40,772 nt of DNA, from contig JALWFY010000099.1 of assembly GCA_027013815.1 (NCBI GenBank), forward strand, positions 1 through 40,772. The letters run 5' to 3'. The position numbers and the translations under genes were made by a program. The DNA comes from Desulfohalobiaceae bacterium (GTDB taxonomy: Bacteria > Desulfobacterota > Desulfovibrionia > Desulfovibrionales > Desulfothermaceae). The notes under the pieces are model-generated. The model made no database searches. It saw nothing but the letters and a program-made list of their open reading frames with translations, and was not told the origin of the DNA. Positions 25,382 to 35,400 of the stretch are shown piece after piece (position 1 is the stretch's first letter; each line of letters begins with the position of its first letter).

Positions 25382-26053
25382 TTGTTCTTAGATGTCTCGT
25401 TTTATTTAAACCAGGTGATACCTGCTTTGAACAAAGGACTGATGGTCTCTTTGGCCTTGATATTCCCCTCTGCTACATGTGGCCTTATTATTGGTATTAT
25501 AATTGGTACTATGAGGGCATTTGGAAAGGGGCCTATATATGGATTTGCCACTGTATATGCCACTATTTTTAGGGGAACTCCCTTAGTAGTTCAGCTATTT
25601 ATTCTTTATTTTGGACTTCCAAACCTAGGTATTTATCTGAGTCCTTACCTAGCAGCAGTATTGGGGTTTACTTTATGTAGTGGTGCCTATCATTCAGAAT
25701 ATATTCGTGGGGCACTACTCTCCATAAAAAAAGGTCAAATCCTGGCTGCCCAGGCCTTGGGTTTTTCTACCTGGTCTAGCTTGACAAATATTATCTTGCC
25801 CCAGGCAATGAGACGTGCATTACCAGGTTGTGGTAATGAGATAATATATTTGATAAAGTATTCATCATTGGCGTATATAATCACTTGTATAGAACTGACA
25901 GGACAGGGAAAGATTATAGCCTCCATGACCTTTAGATTCTCAGAGGTATTTTTGGTTGTGGGGTTTTATTATCTTGTGATGGTCACCATTGCCACGTGGT
26001 TGTTGAAAAAATTAGAAGAAAGATTTTATGTGCCAGGATTTGGTAGTAGATAA
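25382..26053 (+). CDS. Amino-acid ABC transporter permease (second)
   Basis: This 223-residue permease is of the HisQ/GlnP family, paralogous to the first. Landmarks are YATIFRGTPLVVQLFILYFGLP and the EAA loop AQALGFSTWSSLTNIILPQAMRRALPGCGNE. The start is a TTG at 25382 preceded by GGGGGA; no better ATG is available nearby. It closes the transporter operon; psd follows after 34 nt on the same strand and may be cotranscribed. Confidence 0.93.
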   Translation: MFLDVSFYLNQVIPALNKGLMVSLALIFPSATCGLIIGIIIGTMRAFGKGPIYGFATVYATIFRGTPLVVQLFILYFGLPNLGIYLSPYLAAVLGFTLCSGAYHSEYIRGALLSIKKGQILAAQALGFSTWSSLTNIILPQAMRRALPGCGNEIIYLIKYSSLAYIITCIELTGQGKIIASMTFRFSEVFLVVGFYYLVMVTIATWLLKKLEERFYVPGFGSR

Positions 26054-26087
26054 GGATTAAATAAACTTAATTTTAAGGACATTTATT

Positions 26088-26741
26088 ATGAAAGTTTTAA
26101 AGGGTAGGTCATTTGGAATAGCAAGGGAAGGGGTTATATATATCTTGTTTTTTGCCCTTTGTTCCATTGTATTTGCATTGATTGAATACAAGTTTTTAGC
26201 CATTATTTCTTTGTTATTTACTTTTTTTACAATGAATTTTTTTAGAGACCCAGAACGTATTGCCCCAAAAACAGACCATGTGGTGGTTAGCCCAGCAGAT
26301 GGGAAGGTGGTAGATATATCTAAGGCAATAGATCCATTTACGGGTCAAAAGAAATCGAGGATATCTGTGTTTATGAACGTATTTAATGTCCATGTAAACA
26401 GGGCTCCTATTTCTGGAAAGATAGTGGAGATTAAGTATATTGAGGGAAAATATTTCAATGCGTCCCTAGACAAGGCCTCTGAGTTTAATGAAAGGAATCT
26501 AATTAGGTTATCCACACAAAACATGGATTTTACAGTGGTCCAGATAGCAGGTCTTATTGCCAGAAGGATTGTATGTTGGGTAAAAGAGGGAGAGGAGGTT
26601 CACGTAGGACAAAGAATAGGTATAATAAAGTTTGGTTCTCGGGTTGACCTTTATCTTCCTGAAGGCTATGAAATTAAGGTATTAAAGGGGCAAAAAGTGG
26701 TTGCGGGACAATCTATTGTTGCAGAGAAAAGTGGAACATAG
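26088..26741 (+). CDS. psd: Phosphatidylserine decarboxylase proenzyme, short (archaeal-type/PSD-A) form
   Basis: Psd converts phosphatidylserine to phosphatidylethanolamine. It is 217 residues. Two N-terminal membrane segments are followed by RDPERIAPK, VVSPADGKVVDI, and the PSD-specific SVFMNVFNVHVNRAPISGKI. The self-cleavage site that forms the pyruvoyl group is the GS in IIKFGSRVDLYLP, near the C-terminus. The length and site are those of the short Psd family rather than the E. coli LGST form. The last codons and stop lie in the first copy of a tandem repeat that fills the gap to pssA. Confidence 0.95.
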   Translation: MKVLKGRSFGIAREGVIYILFFALCSIVFALIEYKFLAIISLLFTFFTMNFFRDPERIAPKTDHVVVSPADGKVVDISKAIDPFTGQKKSRISVFMNVFNVHVNRAPISGKIVEIKYIEGKYFNASLDKASEFNERNLIRLSTQNMDFTVVQIAGLIARRIVCWVKEGEEVHVGQRIGIIKFGSRVDLYLPEGYEIKVLKGQKVVAGQSIVAEKSGT

Positions 26742-26920
26742 CCTCCTTTTAGGGCTTACGCCTATAGTAAGTATTTTATTCCTTATTAAATCTGGCCCAA
26801 AGGGCCAAGATAAAGTGGAACAAAGTTCCACTTTTAGGAACTTATGCCTTTTATAAGGATTTTATCAACAAAAGATGGCCTGAAAGGCCACTGTAAAGTG
26901 AAGTTTTGTTCACTTTAGGG
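26728..26920 (+). repeat. Structured tandem repeat (period 83-84 bp) between psd and pssA
   Basis: Copies begin at the GTGGAACA word at 26731 (end of psd), GTGGAACA at 26815, and the shorter GTGAAG at 26898. Copies 1 and 2 also share CTTTTAGG, CTTAyGCCT and a GGCC hairpin. Hairpins visible are TGGCCC-AAA-GGGCCA (26793-26807), AAAGTGGAAC-AAA-GTTCCACTTT (26812-26834), TGGCC-TGAAA-GGCCA (26876-26890) and TAAAGTGAA-6 nt-TTCACTTTA (26894-26917). The last ends just before the pssA ribosome-binding site. Stems are kept although bases differ between copies, which suggests RNA structure. Confidence 0.75.
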
Positions 26921-26928
26921 GAGGAGAA

Positions 26929-27717
26929 ATGAAGACAAAAAAACGTACACCAATTGGATATTATGTGCTACCCAATATGCTCACTACTGCCAGTATGTTT
27001 TCTGGATTTTTGGCGATTTTGTGGGCAATTTCAGGTAGATTTCATGATAGTGCTATGGCTGTCTTAGTTAGTTGTATATTTGATGGACTGGATGGAAAGG
27101 TTGCAAGACTGACCAGGGCGAGCTCTGATTTTGGTATTCAAATGGACTCCCTAGCAGACTTAGTTGCCTTTGGGGTGGCCCCTGCAATTATTGTATTTCT
27201 TTGGCAGATACATTTTTTTGGTAGGTTAGGGGTTGCTATTGCCTTTTTATATGTAGCTTGTGGTGCCTTGAGGTTGGCCAGATTCAATCTCATGGCAATG
27301 AAAAAGGACGTATATGACCCAAGGTTTTTTATGGGACTTCCTATACCTGCTGCTGCATGTTTTTTGGCAACTTTTATTCTGTTTTCAAAATGGGCCTCTT
27401 TTGACTTGATATTTTCTCAAAAGGGTTTGGCTGTTTTTTCCCTTGCTTCTACTTTTATCCTAGCACTGTTAATGGTAAGTAGAGTGAAATACTATTCTTT
27501 CAAGGACATGAGTATATTTAAGGCAAGACCATTCACCTCTTCTGTTTTAGTTGTACTCTTATTTGTCTTAGTGGGTTCAGAGCCCCATTTAATTAGCTTT
27601 TTATTCTTTTTCTTTTATACCATATCTGGTCCTGTTTATACATATATTTATCTGCCTCTGCATCATGGACGTCCATTGCTTAGGGGGCTTGCCCGTGGTA
27701 AGTCCTCTGAAGATTAA
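26929..27717 (+). CDS. pssA: CDP-diacylglycerol-serine O-phosphatidyltransferase
   Basis: PssA makes phosphatidylserine from CDP-diacylglycerol and serine, supplying the substrate of Psd. It is a 262-residue integral membrane protein. The CDP-alcohol phosphotransferase motif reads DGLDGKVARLTRASSDFGIQMDSLAD (about residues 51-76), with all the metal-binding aspartates. A strong ribosome-binding site GGGGAGGAG precedes the ATG and follows a hairpin. The psd-pssA pairing next to leu genes is a recurring gene order in Desulfovibrio, from memory. Confidence 0.96.
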   Translation: MKTKKRTPIGYYVLPNMLTTASMFSGFLAILWAISGRFHDSAMAVLVSCIFDGLDGKVARLTRASSDFGIQMDSLADLVAFGVAPAIIVFLWQIHFFGRLGVAIAFLYVACGALRLARFNLMAMKKDVYDPRFFMGLPIPAAACFLATFILFSKWASFDLIFSQKGLAVFSLASTFILALLMVSRVKYYSFKDMSIFKARPFTSSVLVVLLFVLVGSEPHLISFLFFFFYTISGPVYTYIYLPLHHGRPLLRGLARGKSSED

Positions 27718-27846
27718 TAACAATTACCGTCGTTGATTTTTTTGGTTTATTAGAAGTTTAGATTAGATTTAAATAAAAAATAAGGAGGCATCTACTTAAA
27801 TTTTAAGGATGTCTCTTTGAAGCTATCTAATATATGGAGGTCATAG

Positions 27847-29382
27847 ATGTCTTCTGAAAAGGTATATATTTTTGATACTACATTACGTGATGGAGAGCAG
27901 TCTCCTGGTGCAACTATGAACACTGAAGAAAAAAAGAGGTTGGCAAGACAATTAGACAGCCTTGGTGTAGATGTTATTGAAGCAGGATTCCCAGCAGCAA
28001 GTGAAGGAGACTTTGAAGCAGTGAGGGAAATAGCCAATATAGTAGAACATGCTCAAATAGCTGCTTTATGCAGGGCTACAGATGCAGATATTGACAGGGG
28101 GTGGGATGCAATAAAAGGAGCAAAATATCCAAGGATACATACTTTTTTGGCTACTTCTGATATACATATGCGGCATAAGTTGGGGATGAGTAGAGAAGAG
28201 GTTATTGCTGCAGTAAAAAAGGCAGTCTCAAGGGCCAGGGGATATACTCATAATGTGGAATTCTCTGCAGAAGATGCATCGCGTTCTGACTGGGAATTCC
28301 TAAGACAGGTGGTGGAGACAGCAATTGAAGCTGGGGCTACTACCATAAATATACCTGATACAGTAGGGTATGCACAGCCTGAGGAATTTGCTGACCTTAT
28401 TAGGTACTTGAGAGAGAGTGTCAAGAATATTGATAAGGCGGTAATAAGTGTTCATTGCCACAATGACTTAGGCCTAGCCACAGCCAATACCTTAGCTGCG
28501 TTAAGGGCTGGGGCAAGGCAGGTAGAAGTAACCCTTTGTGGCATTGGGGAAAGGGCAGGAAATGCGGCACTAGAGGAAGTTGTAATGGCCCTGCATGTGA
28601 GGGAGAGCTATTATGGACTCAAGACAGACATAAAAAAAGAAATATTATACCCTGCATGCAGACTTTTGTCTATGATAATTGGGATGCCTATCCCTGCATA
28701 TAAGGCTATAATTGGCGGAAATGCCTTTGCCCATGAAGCAGGGATACATCAGCATGGGATTATACAAAATAGGCTCACATATGAGATAATGACTCCTCAG
28801 TCTATAGGAAGACCACCTTCTGAGCTAGTGCTAGGTAAACATTCAGGTAGACATGCGTGTAAACAACAACTGGATTCCTTGGGTTATAAACTTAGTCCTG
28901 AACAACTTGAACTTGTATTTGAAGCAGTGAAGAGATTGGCAGACAAGAAGAAGCAGATTTTCTTAGAAGACTTAGAGGCCCTGGTCTTAGAAGAGGTCTA
29001 TAGGATACCTGATAAATATAAACTCAAGTATTTATGTTCTATTTCAGGGAATATGGCCATACCTACTGCGACGTTAAAAATGGAAGTAGATGGTCATGAT
29101 GAGCAAATTTCTGAATTTGGGGTAGGTCCTGTGGATGCAGTGTTTAATGCAATAAGCAAGTTAGTAGGGAGGCATCCAAAGCTTTTGAGATTTTCTATTA
29201 ATGCAATAACTGGTGGAACAGATGCCCAAGGTGAAGTTACTGTGAAATTAGAAGAGAGCAGTAAAACTGCAATTGGGAGGGGTTCTGATCCAGACATTAT
29301 TGTGGCCAGTGCAAAGGCTTATATAAATGCACTAAATCGACTGGCGCGAAAACAGGAGGATAAAGTATGGGCAAGGGTCTAG
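27847..29382 (+). CDS. leuA: 2-isopropylmalate synthase
   Basis: LeuA condenses acetyl-CoA with 2-oxoisovalerate, the first step specific to leucine. It has 511 residues. The catalytic barrel starts FDTTLRDGEQSPGATM, and the metal site includes HCHNDLGLA. GGNAFAHEAGIHQHGI is present. The C-terminal LeuA regulatory domain (about residues 375-500) is complete, so leucine feedback inhibition is expected. A TGGAGG site precedes the ATG. The 129-bp leader shows no Leu-rich leader peptide or clear attenuator. It overlaps leuC by 16 nt. Confidence 0.97.
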   Translation: MSSEKVYIFDTTLRDGEQSPGATMNTEEKKRLARQLDSLGVDVIEAGFPAASEGDFEAVREIANIVEHAQIAALCRATDADIDRGWDAIKGAKYPRIHTFLATSDIHMRHKLGMSREEVIAAVKKAVSRARGYTHNVEFSAEDASRSDWEFLRQVVETAIEAGATTINIPDTVGYAQPEEFADLIRYLRESVKNIDKAVISVHCHNDLGLATANTLAALRAGARQVEVTLCGIGERAGNAALEEVVMALHVRESYYGLKTDIKKEILYPACRLLSMIIGMPIPAYKAIIGGNAFAHEAGIHQHGIIQNRLTYEIMTPQSIGRPPSELVLGKHSGRHACKQQLDSLGYKLSPEQLELVFEAVKRLADKKKQIFLEDLEALVLEEVYRIPDKYKLKYLCSISGNMAIPTATLKMEVDGHDEQISEFGVGPVDAVFNAISKLVGRHPKLLRFSINAITGGTDAQGEVTVKLEESSKTAIGRGSDPDIIVASAKAYINALNRLARKQEDKVWARV

Positions 29383-30626
29383 TTCAAAAAATACTACAAA
29401 GATATACAGAAGAGGAAATTAAAGAGGTTGGTCAGATAATACCCTGTAAGGTATCTAAGGTACTTGCAAATGATATAACCGCTCCATTGGCCATAAAATC
29501 CTTTGAGAAAATGGGTGCTAGGGAGGTATTTGACAAAGATAGGGTTATACTTGTTTGTGACCATTTTACCCCAAATAAAGATATTGACTCAGCGGAACAG
29601 GTAAAGATGGTAAGGGAATTTGCAAAAAAAATGGGGATAGTGAATTATTTTGAAGGGGGAGATGTTGGAGTAGAACACGCATTACTTCCAGAGCTGGGAC
29701 TGGTGGCTCCAATGGATGTGGTAGTTGGTGCTGATAGTCATACATGTACCTATGGTGGGATAGGAGCGTTTGCTACTGGATTGGGAAGCACTGATATTGC
29801 TGCTGCAATGGTATTAGGAGAGACTTGGTTTAAGGTCCCATCGTCTATTTATGTGGATTTGCAAGGAGATTTGCAGACCTATGTTCAAGGTAAAGATATT
29901 ATCTTGAACCTTATTGGTTTGATTGGTGTAGATGGTGCCCTATATAAGGCCCTGGAATTTGGAGGGACTACCCTGTCTTCTCTAAATGTGGAGATGAGGA
30001 TGACCATAGCCAATATGGCCATTGAAGCAGGTGCAAAGGTAGGGTTATTTCCTGTGGATGATATTGCCATAGAGTATGTGAGAAAAAGGGGTATAAGGGT
30101 CGATTCTCCCTTGTTCCCAGATGAAGGGGCAGAGTATGAGAAAAAGATAGCTATTAATGTGTCAAATTTAAGGCCCCAAGTGGCATGTCCCCATTTACCA
30201 GAAAATGTGAAGCCAGTAGATGAGATAAGGGGAGTACATGTGGACCAGGTTGTGATTGGCTCTTGCACTAATGGAAGGATTACAGACCTGAGACAGGCGG
30301 CTGAAATATTGAAAAATAGAAAGGTGAAAAAAGGCGTTAGATTGATAGTGCTTCCTGCAACTCCAACTATCTGGAAACAGGCATTAAAAGAGGGACTTTT
30401 AGAGATATTTTTAGAGGCTGGGGCAGTTATTGGACCTCCTACCTGCGGCCCATGCCTTGGGGGACATATGGGGATCCTTGCCTCAGGAGAGGTGGCAGTT
30501 GCCACTACTAATAGGAATTTTAAGGGAAGGATGGGGAGTTTAGATAGTTTTGTATATTTGTCTAATCCATGGGTAGCTGCAGCTAGTGCAGTGGCAGGAG
30601 AGATTATAGATCCTGAAAAACTCTAA
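29367..30626 (+). CDS. leuC: 3-isopropylmalate dehydratase large subunit
   Basis: LeuC and LeuD form the iron-sulfur isomerase that converts 2- to 3-isopropylmalate. LeuC has 419 residues, the shorter form found in many archaea and anaerobes. The iron-sulfur cysteines lie in GSCTNGR and PPTCGPCLGGHMG. CDHFTPNKD, GADSHTCTYGGIGAFATGLGSTD and GLFPVDD are also typical. The ribosome-binding site AGGAGG and start lie inside the end of leuA. Confidence 0.97.
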   Translation: MGKGLVQKILQRYTEEEIKEVGQIIPCKVSKVLANDITAPLAIKSFEKMGAREVFDKDRVILVCDHFTPNKDIDSAEQVKMVREFAKKMGIVNYFEGGDVGVEHALLPELGLVAPMDVVVGADSHTCTYGGIGAFATGLGSTDIAAAMVLGETWFKVPSSIYVDLQGDLQTYVQGKDIILNLIGLIGVDGALYKALEFGGTTLSSLNVEMRMTIANMAIEAGAKVGLFPVDDIAIEYVRKRGIRVDSPLFPDEGAEYEKKIAINVSNLRPQVACPHLPENVKPVDEIRGVHVDQVVIGSCTNGRITDLRQAAEILKNRKVKKGVRLIVLPATPTIWKQALKEGLLEIFLEAGAVIGPPTCGPCLGGHMGILASGEVAVATTNRNFKGRMGSLDSFVYLSNPWVAAASAVAGEIIDPEKL

Positions 30627-30690
30627 TAGGTTATGTTTTTTTAGTTGTTGTTAAATAGGGGTAAGAAAATATATAATTGAGGTAAGTATT

Positions 30691-31191
30691 ATGGAAATTA
30701 GGGGAAAAGTCCATAAAGTTGGGGCTCATATCGATACAGATGCAATAATCCCAGCAAGGTATCTGGTTACAACAGACCCAGAGGAATTGGGGAAGCATTG
30801 TATGGCAGGAATGGACCCAAACTGGATACAGGGGGTGTCAAAGGGAGATATAATAGTGGCTGGGCCTAATTTTGGATGTGGGTCATCTAGGGAACATGCT
30901 CCTTTGGCTATTTTAGGTGCTGGGATCCCAGTGGTGGTAGCCCATAGTTTTGCTCGTATTTTTTATAGGAATGCATTTAATATGGGGCTTCCTTTGATAG
31001 AGGTAGGGGATTTGGTAGAAAACATAGATGAAGGAGATGAGTTGAGTATTGATCTGGTCAAAGGGGAGATGAGGAATTGGACCAAGGATGAGATGTACTC
31101 AATCCCCAACTTGCCAGAATTTATGTTGAAGTTATTAGATATTGGCGGTCTTGTGGAATATGTAAAGACAAAGATAAGGGATAAGGTGTGA
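30691..31191 (+). CDS. leuD: 3-isopropylmalate dehydratase small subunit
   Basis: This is the partner of LeuC, 166 residues, the short form that matches a short LeuC. It has the swivel-domain motifs [27 protein letters not shown] and [16 protein letters not shown]. The gap from leuC is 64 nt. AGGTAA before the ATG serves as a moderate ribosome-binding site. Confidence 0.97.
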   Translation: MEIRGKVHKVGAHIDTDAIIPARYLVTTDPEELGKHCMAGMDPNWIQGVSKGDIIVAGPNFGCGSSREHAPLAILGAGIPVVVAHSFARIFYRNAFNMGLPLIEVGDLVENIDEGDELSIDLVKGEMRNWTKDEMYSIPNLPEFMLKLLDIGGLVEYVKTKIRDKV

Positions 31192-31224
31192 AATTTAAGA
31201 AGAAAATATTAAGGAGTGATAACA

Positions 31225-32298
31225 GTGGAGTTTAATATCTGTGTCCTTCCTGGAGATGGAATTGGCCCTGAAATAATATCACAAGCAGAAAAGGTGATAA
31301 AAAGGGTTTCAGAGAAATTTTCCCATAATATTTTGTTAGAACATGCGTTAATTGGAGGTTGTGCCATTGATAAACATGGAGTTCCACTTCCCAATGAGAC
31401 AATTACAAAGTGTAAACAGAGTGATGCAGTATTACTTGGTGCAGTTGGGGGGCCCAAATGGGATAAGGTAGACCATGATATTCGTCCAGAGAAGGGGTTG
31501 CTTGGAATTAGGAAGGAATTAGGTCTATTTGCCAATTTGAGACCAGCTATGGTGTACGATGAATTAAGGGAGTCTTCATGTCTCAGACAGGACATAGTTG
31601 AAAAAGGTATAGATCTAATTGTAATAAGGGAACTTACAGGGGGGATCTATTTTGGGACACCAAAGGGTATAGAGACCAAGGATGGGGAACGGGTTGGATA
31701 TAATACTATGATGTATAGAGAGTTTGAGATAAGGCGAATAGTGAAATTGGCATTTGAGGTGGCACGTGGTCGCAAAAAGAGGCTGTGTTCTGTGGACAAG
31801 GCAAATGTCTTGGATGTGTCCAGACTCTGGAGAGAAGTAGTTGAAGATGAGGCAAAAAATTATCCTGATGTAGAACTTACCCATATGTATGTAGACAATG
31901 CAGCAATGCAACTTGTTCTCAATCCTTCTCAATTTGATGTAGTGGTCACGTCAAATTTGTTTGGGGATATACTGTCTGATGAGGCTTCTATTATAACTGG
32001 ATCCATAGGTATGTTACCTTCTGCCTCTATTGGAGAAGGGGGTCCAGGTCTATATGAGCCCATCCATGGTTCTGCCCCTGACATCGCTGGTCAGGACAGG
32101 GCAAATCCCCTGGCTACTATCCTATCAGTGGCAATGATGTTTAGATATTCATTGGGGCTAGAAATAGAGGCCAAGAGGATTGAGGATGGTGTCAATGAGG
32201 TCTTAAGGCAGGGTTACAGGACTCCTGATATTTATACCCCTGGCAAGGATATGGTATCCTGCTCCCAGATGGGAGATCTAGTTGTCTCATTAATTTAA
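31225..32298 (+). CDS. leuB: 3-isopropylmalate dehydrogenase
   Basis: LeuB oxidises and decarboxylates 3-isopropylmalate with NAD. It has 357 residues. It shows [40 protein letters not shown], the catalytic [18 protein letters not shown], and the NAD-binding [25 protein letters not shown] chose the GTG at 31225 because AAGGAG lies 8 nt before it; a GTG at 31216 would overlap that site. The operon order is leuA-leuC-leuD-leuB. Confidence 0.97.
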   Translation: MEFNICVLPGDGIGPEIISQAEKVIKRVSEKFSHNILLEHALIGGCAIDKHGVPLPNETITKCKQSDAVLLGAVGGPKWDKVDHDIRPEKGLLGIRKELGLFANLRPAMVYDELRESSCLRQDIVEKGIDLIVIRELTGGIYFGTPKGIETKDGERVGYNTMMYREFEIRRIVKLAFEVARGRKKRLCSVDKANVLDVSRLWREVVEDEAKNYPDVELTHMYVDNAAMQLVLNPSQFDVVVTSNLFGDILSDEASIITGSIGMLPSASIGEGGPGLYEPIHGSAPDIAGQDRANPLATILSVAMMFRYSLGLEIEAKRIEDGVNEVLRQGYRTPDIYTPGKDMVSCSQMGDLVVSLI

Positions 32299-32384
32299 GA
32301 ATAGATAAAAATTCCCCAGCGATAGAATTATCATACTCAAACAATTGAAAAAAATTTTACTATTAACTAATTTTTTGTAAAGTC

Positions 32385-32413
32385 TTGTAAAAAAAGGCTT
32401 TGTGAGGTATAGT
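32385..32413 (+). promoter_or_regulatory. Putative sigma-70 promoter of the PEP-synthase-like gene
   Basis: TTGTAA (32385-32390), 17 nt, then TATAGT (32408-32413). Transcription would begin near 32420, giving a leader of about 60 nt before the AAGGAGG site at 32471-32477. This suggests that the gene is separated from the leu operon. Confidence 0.5.
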
Positions 32414-32482
32414 CCTTGTGAATCTAATATATAAAAGAGACCTTGTAATAAAGTATATTTTGTTAAGTATAAGGAGGCTTTG

Positions 32483-35400
32483 ATGGGCAAGGAAAAAGAA
32501 ACCAGTGGTAAATCCAGTGTGGATATAAAAGTTGCAGACAAGATAGAGACCAAGGTAGTTCCTTCAAAAGAGGACCTTAAGTTAAAGTTGGTTTTAAGTG
32601 GTAGTGAGATAGTATTATTGGGAAAACAAGGGGAATATTTAGTTGGGGGAAAGAATTATAATACTGCAATAATAAGTCAGTTAGAAGGTATCAGGGCGCC
32701 TCAATTTAGGGCCATCTCTGCTAATGCCTTTCACAAGCTCTTGGACGAGACTTATGTAAATGCCACTTTGATCAGAGAGACAGTGGACAGGGAATATGAA
32801 AATGTTGATTGGAATAGCGTGGAGGTAAATAGTGATCCTGAATTTTTGAGAAATTTTGTGCGCTCTATTGCAGCCAAGGTCAAAAAGCTTCAAGAACAAG
32901 AAGGACAACGCCTTATTAAGTTGAGAAAATTTATAAACAATGTGGTAGATGGTTTTGCTACTTCTCCAGAGGGGATTGATCAACTGAGGAAGCGGTCAGT
33001 GTTGGTACAGGTTGCTATACTTTCAGTGGATCTTCCAAAAGAGGTCAGAGAGGCAGTAAGTAAGGCATACAGAGACATTTGTAAAGATGTTGGAGAGGAG
33101 AATGTAAGGGTTGCAGTGAGGTCCTCGGCAGCTGGTGAGGACAGTGCAAAAAAGGCATTTGCTGGACTGCAAGATACATATCTTAATATTACTTCAGAAG
33201 AGGAATGTATAACTGCATATCAATGGGACTGTGCATCAGCTTATAATCTGCGTTCAATGACTTATAGAAGAGAGGCCATACTAGATGCAGTGGATCTAGC
33301 GGAAAGGACAGGGGATGACAAGATTGCTGAAAATGCCAAAAAAGAGTGGGCCATTGAGAATACGTCACTTTCTGTTTGTATAATGCGCATGATTAATCCA
33401 GTGATTTCAGGTACTGCATTTTCAGCAGACACTGCAACTGGATGTCGTGGGACTGATAGGAATGATTTAGTGTCTATTGATGCTAGCTATGGCCTTGGTG
33501 AAGCCGTGGTTTCTGGTATGGTGACCCCTGATAAATATTATGTATTTCAGAGGGATGATGGTCAGGAAGTAGTGATTAGGCAAATGGGGAAAAAAGACAG
33601 AAAGATTATATATAAAGAGGATGTGAGTGGTACTGTAGTGGTGAGTGTGCCAGAGGAAGAAATATATAGATGGTCACTTTCCCTTGCCCAGGCAGAAGAG
33701 GTCGCTAGGGGTGTTAGAAAGATAAGCCAGGCCTATGGTGGTATTATAATGGATACTGAATTTTGTATAGATGAATGGGACAGGTTGTGGTTTGTACAGG
33801 CCAGGCCAGAAACTAGATGGAATGTGGAGTTTGAAAAACATCCATATACTATTTATATGAAACGACTGGAAGTAGATCCCAAGGCCTTGGCCCATGCAGA
33901 TGTGTTACTCACAGGTAATGGGGCATCTAGGGGTGCTGGAAGCGGCAAGGTGAGATTTTTGCGTTCAGCACTGGAATTAAATAAAATAAATAAAGGGGAT
34001 ATTCTGGCTGCTGAGAGGACTGATCCAGATATGGTCCCAGGTATGAGGATAGCTTCTGCGATCCTGGCTAGTGCTGGGGGAGATACATCTCATGCAGCTA
34101 TAACTTCCAGGGAACTTGGTATCCCATCTGTTATAGGGATTAATAAGGTGGAATCCCTTCGTGCCTTAGATGGACAAGAGGTTACAGTAGATGGTTCCAG
34201 GGGAAAGGTATATAGAGGGGCCTTGCCCCTGGTGGAGGTAGGTGGTGAGATAGATGTATCTAAATTGCCACCAACAAAGACCAAGATAGGTCTAATATTA
34301 GCTGATGTAGGTCAGGCCATGTTTCTGTCTAGGCTGAGGTATTCTCCAGATTTTGAAGTGGGTCTGCTTCGTGCTGAATTTATGCTTGGCAATATTGGTG
34401 TGCATCCAATGGCCTTGGAGTCTTATGACAACGGGACATTGGAAAGTCATGTGCAAGAGAAGTTAAGAGAACTAGAGAACGAACTCACAAAAATAATAAA
34501 AGAACAACTAGATCTTGGGATATTGACCTTTGACCTTAACTTAAGAAAGTACGTGGGCATAATAAGTGGTCTTACTGACATGATAGAAGAATTGAGTGGT
34601 AAGGTCACTGCTGGTAAGGAAGAGGAATTGGCGGTTCAGAGAAAGATTAGGGAATGTGACAGGACCCTGGATTCTTATCTTGAAAATGCCACTCATTATT
34701 TAAATGAAATAAAGACCTCAACAGACATTAAAGAACACATAGCATATGTAATGGGATATTATGACAAATTATTACAACTTGGAGAGAGTTCTGAGACAAG
34801 ACAAGAGAGGGAAGAGATCTTGGATGAAATTTCCAGCCAATATCAGAGGGTGAAGGACGATCCTGAGGTGAGGCATGTAATAGAGAGGATAAAGAAGCTA
34901 AGGGAGGATGTGGCTCAAAAGGTTGGGCTTGCTCAAAGGATGGATGACGTAAGGAATCTTCCAAGAAAAATCGCTCACCATATAAAGAGTCATGGTTATA
35001 GGTCAGGTAAAGAATTATATGTGCAATCATTGGCTCAAGGGCTAGCCCTTTTTGCCATGGCATTTTACGGTAAAGAAATTATATACAGGACAACAGATTT
35101 TAAGACAAATGAGTACAGGAATCTTATGGGGGGGCTGCTTTTTGAACATGTGGAAGATAATCCCATGCTTGGATTCAGGGGGGTCTCTAGGAACCTTCAT
35201 GATTGGGAGATAGAGGCATTTAAGCTGGCAAGGGGTGCATATGGAGGAAAGAATCTTTGTCTCATGCTCCCCTTTGTAAGGACCGTGGAGGAAGCACGTT
35301 CTATGAAGAGGTACTTGGAACATGTACATAACTTAAAGAGTGGAGAGGATGGTCTAAAGATAATTCAGATGTCAGAAATACCCTCTAATGTTATCCTAGC

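Noticed and set aside
27718-27846. Leucine leader peptide or T-box before leuA
   Set aside because: No run of Leu codons, no T-box-like core and no convincing terminator/antiterminator pair could be seen.
29885-30505. 206-codon minus-strand open frame inside leuC
   Set aside because: leuC is fully conserved on the plus strand; the antisense frame shows no recognisable domain.
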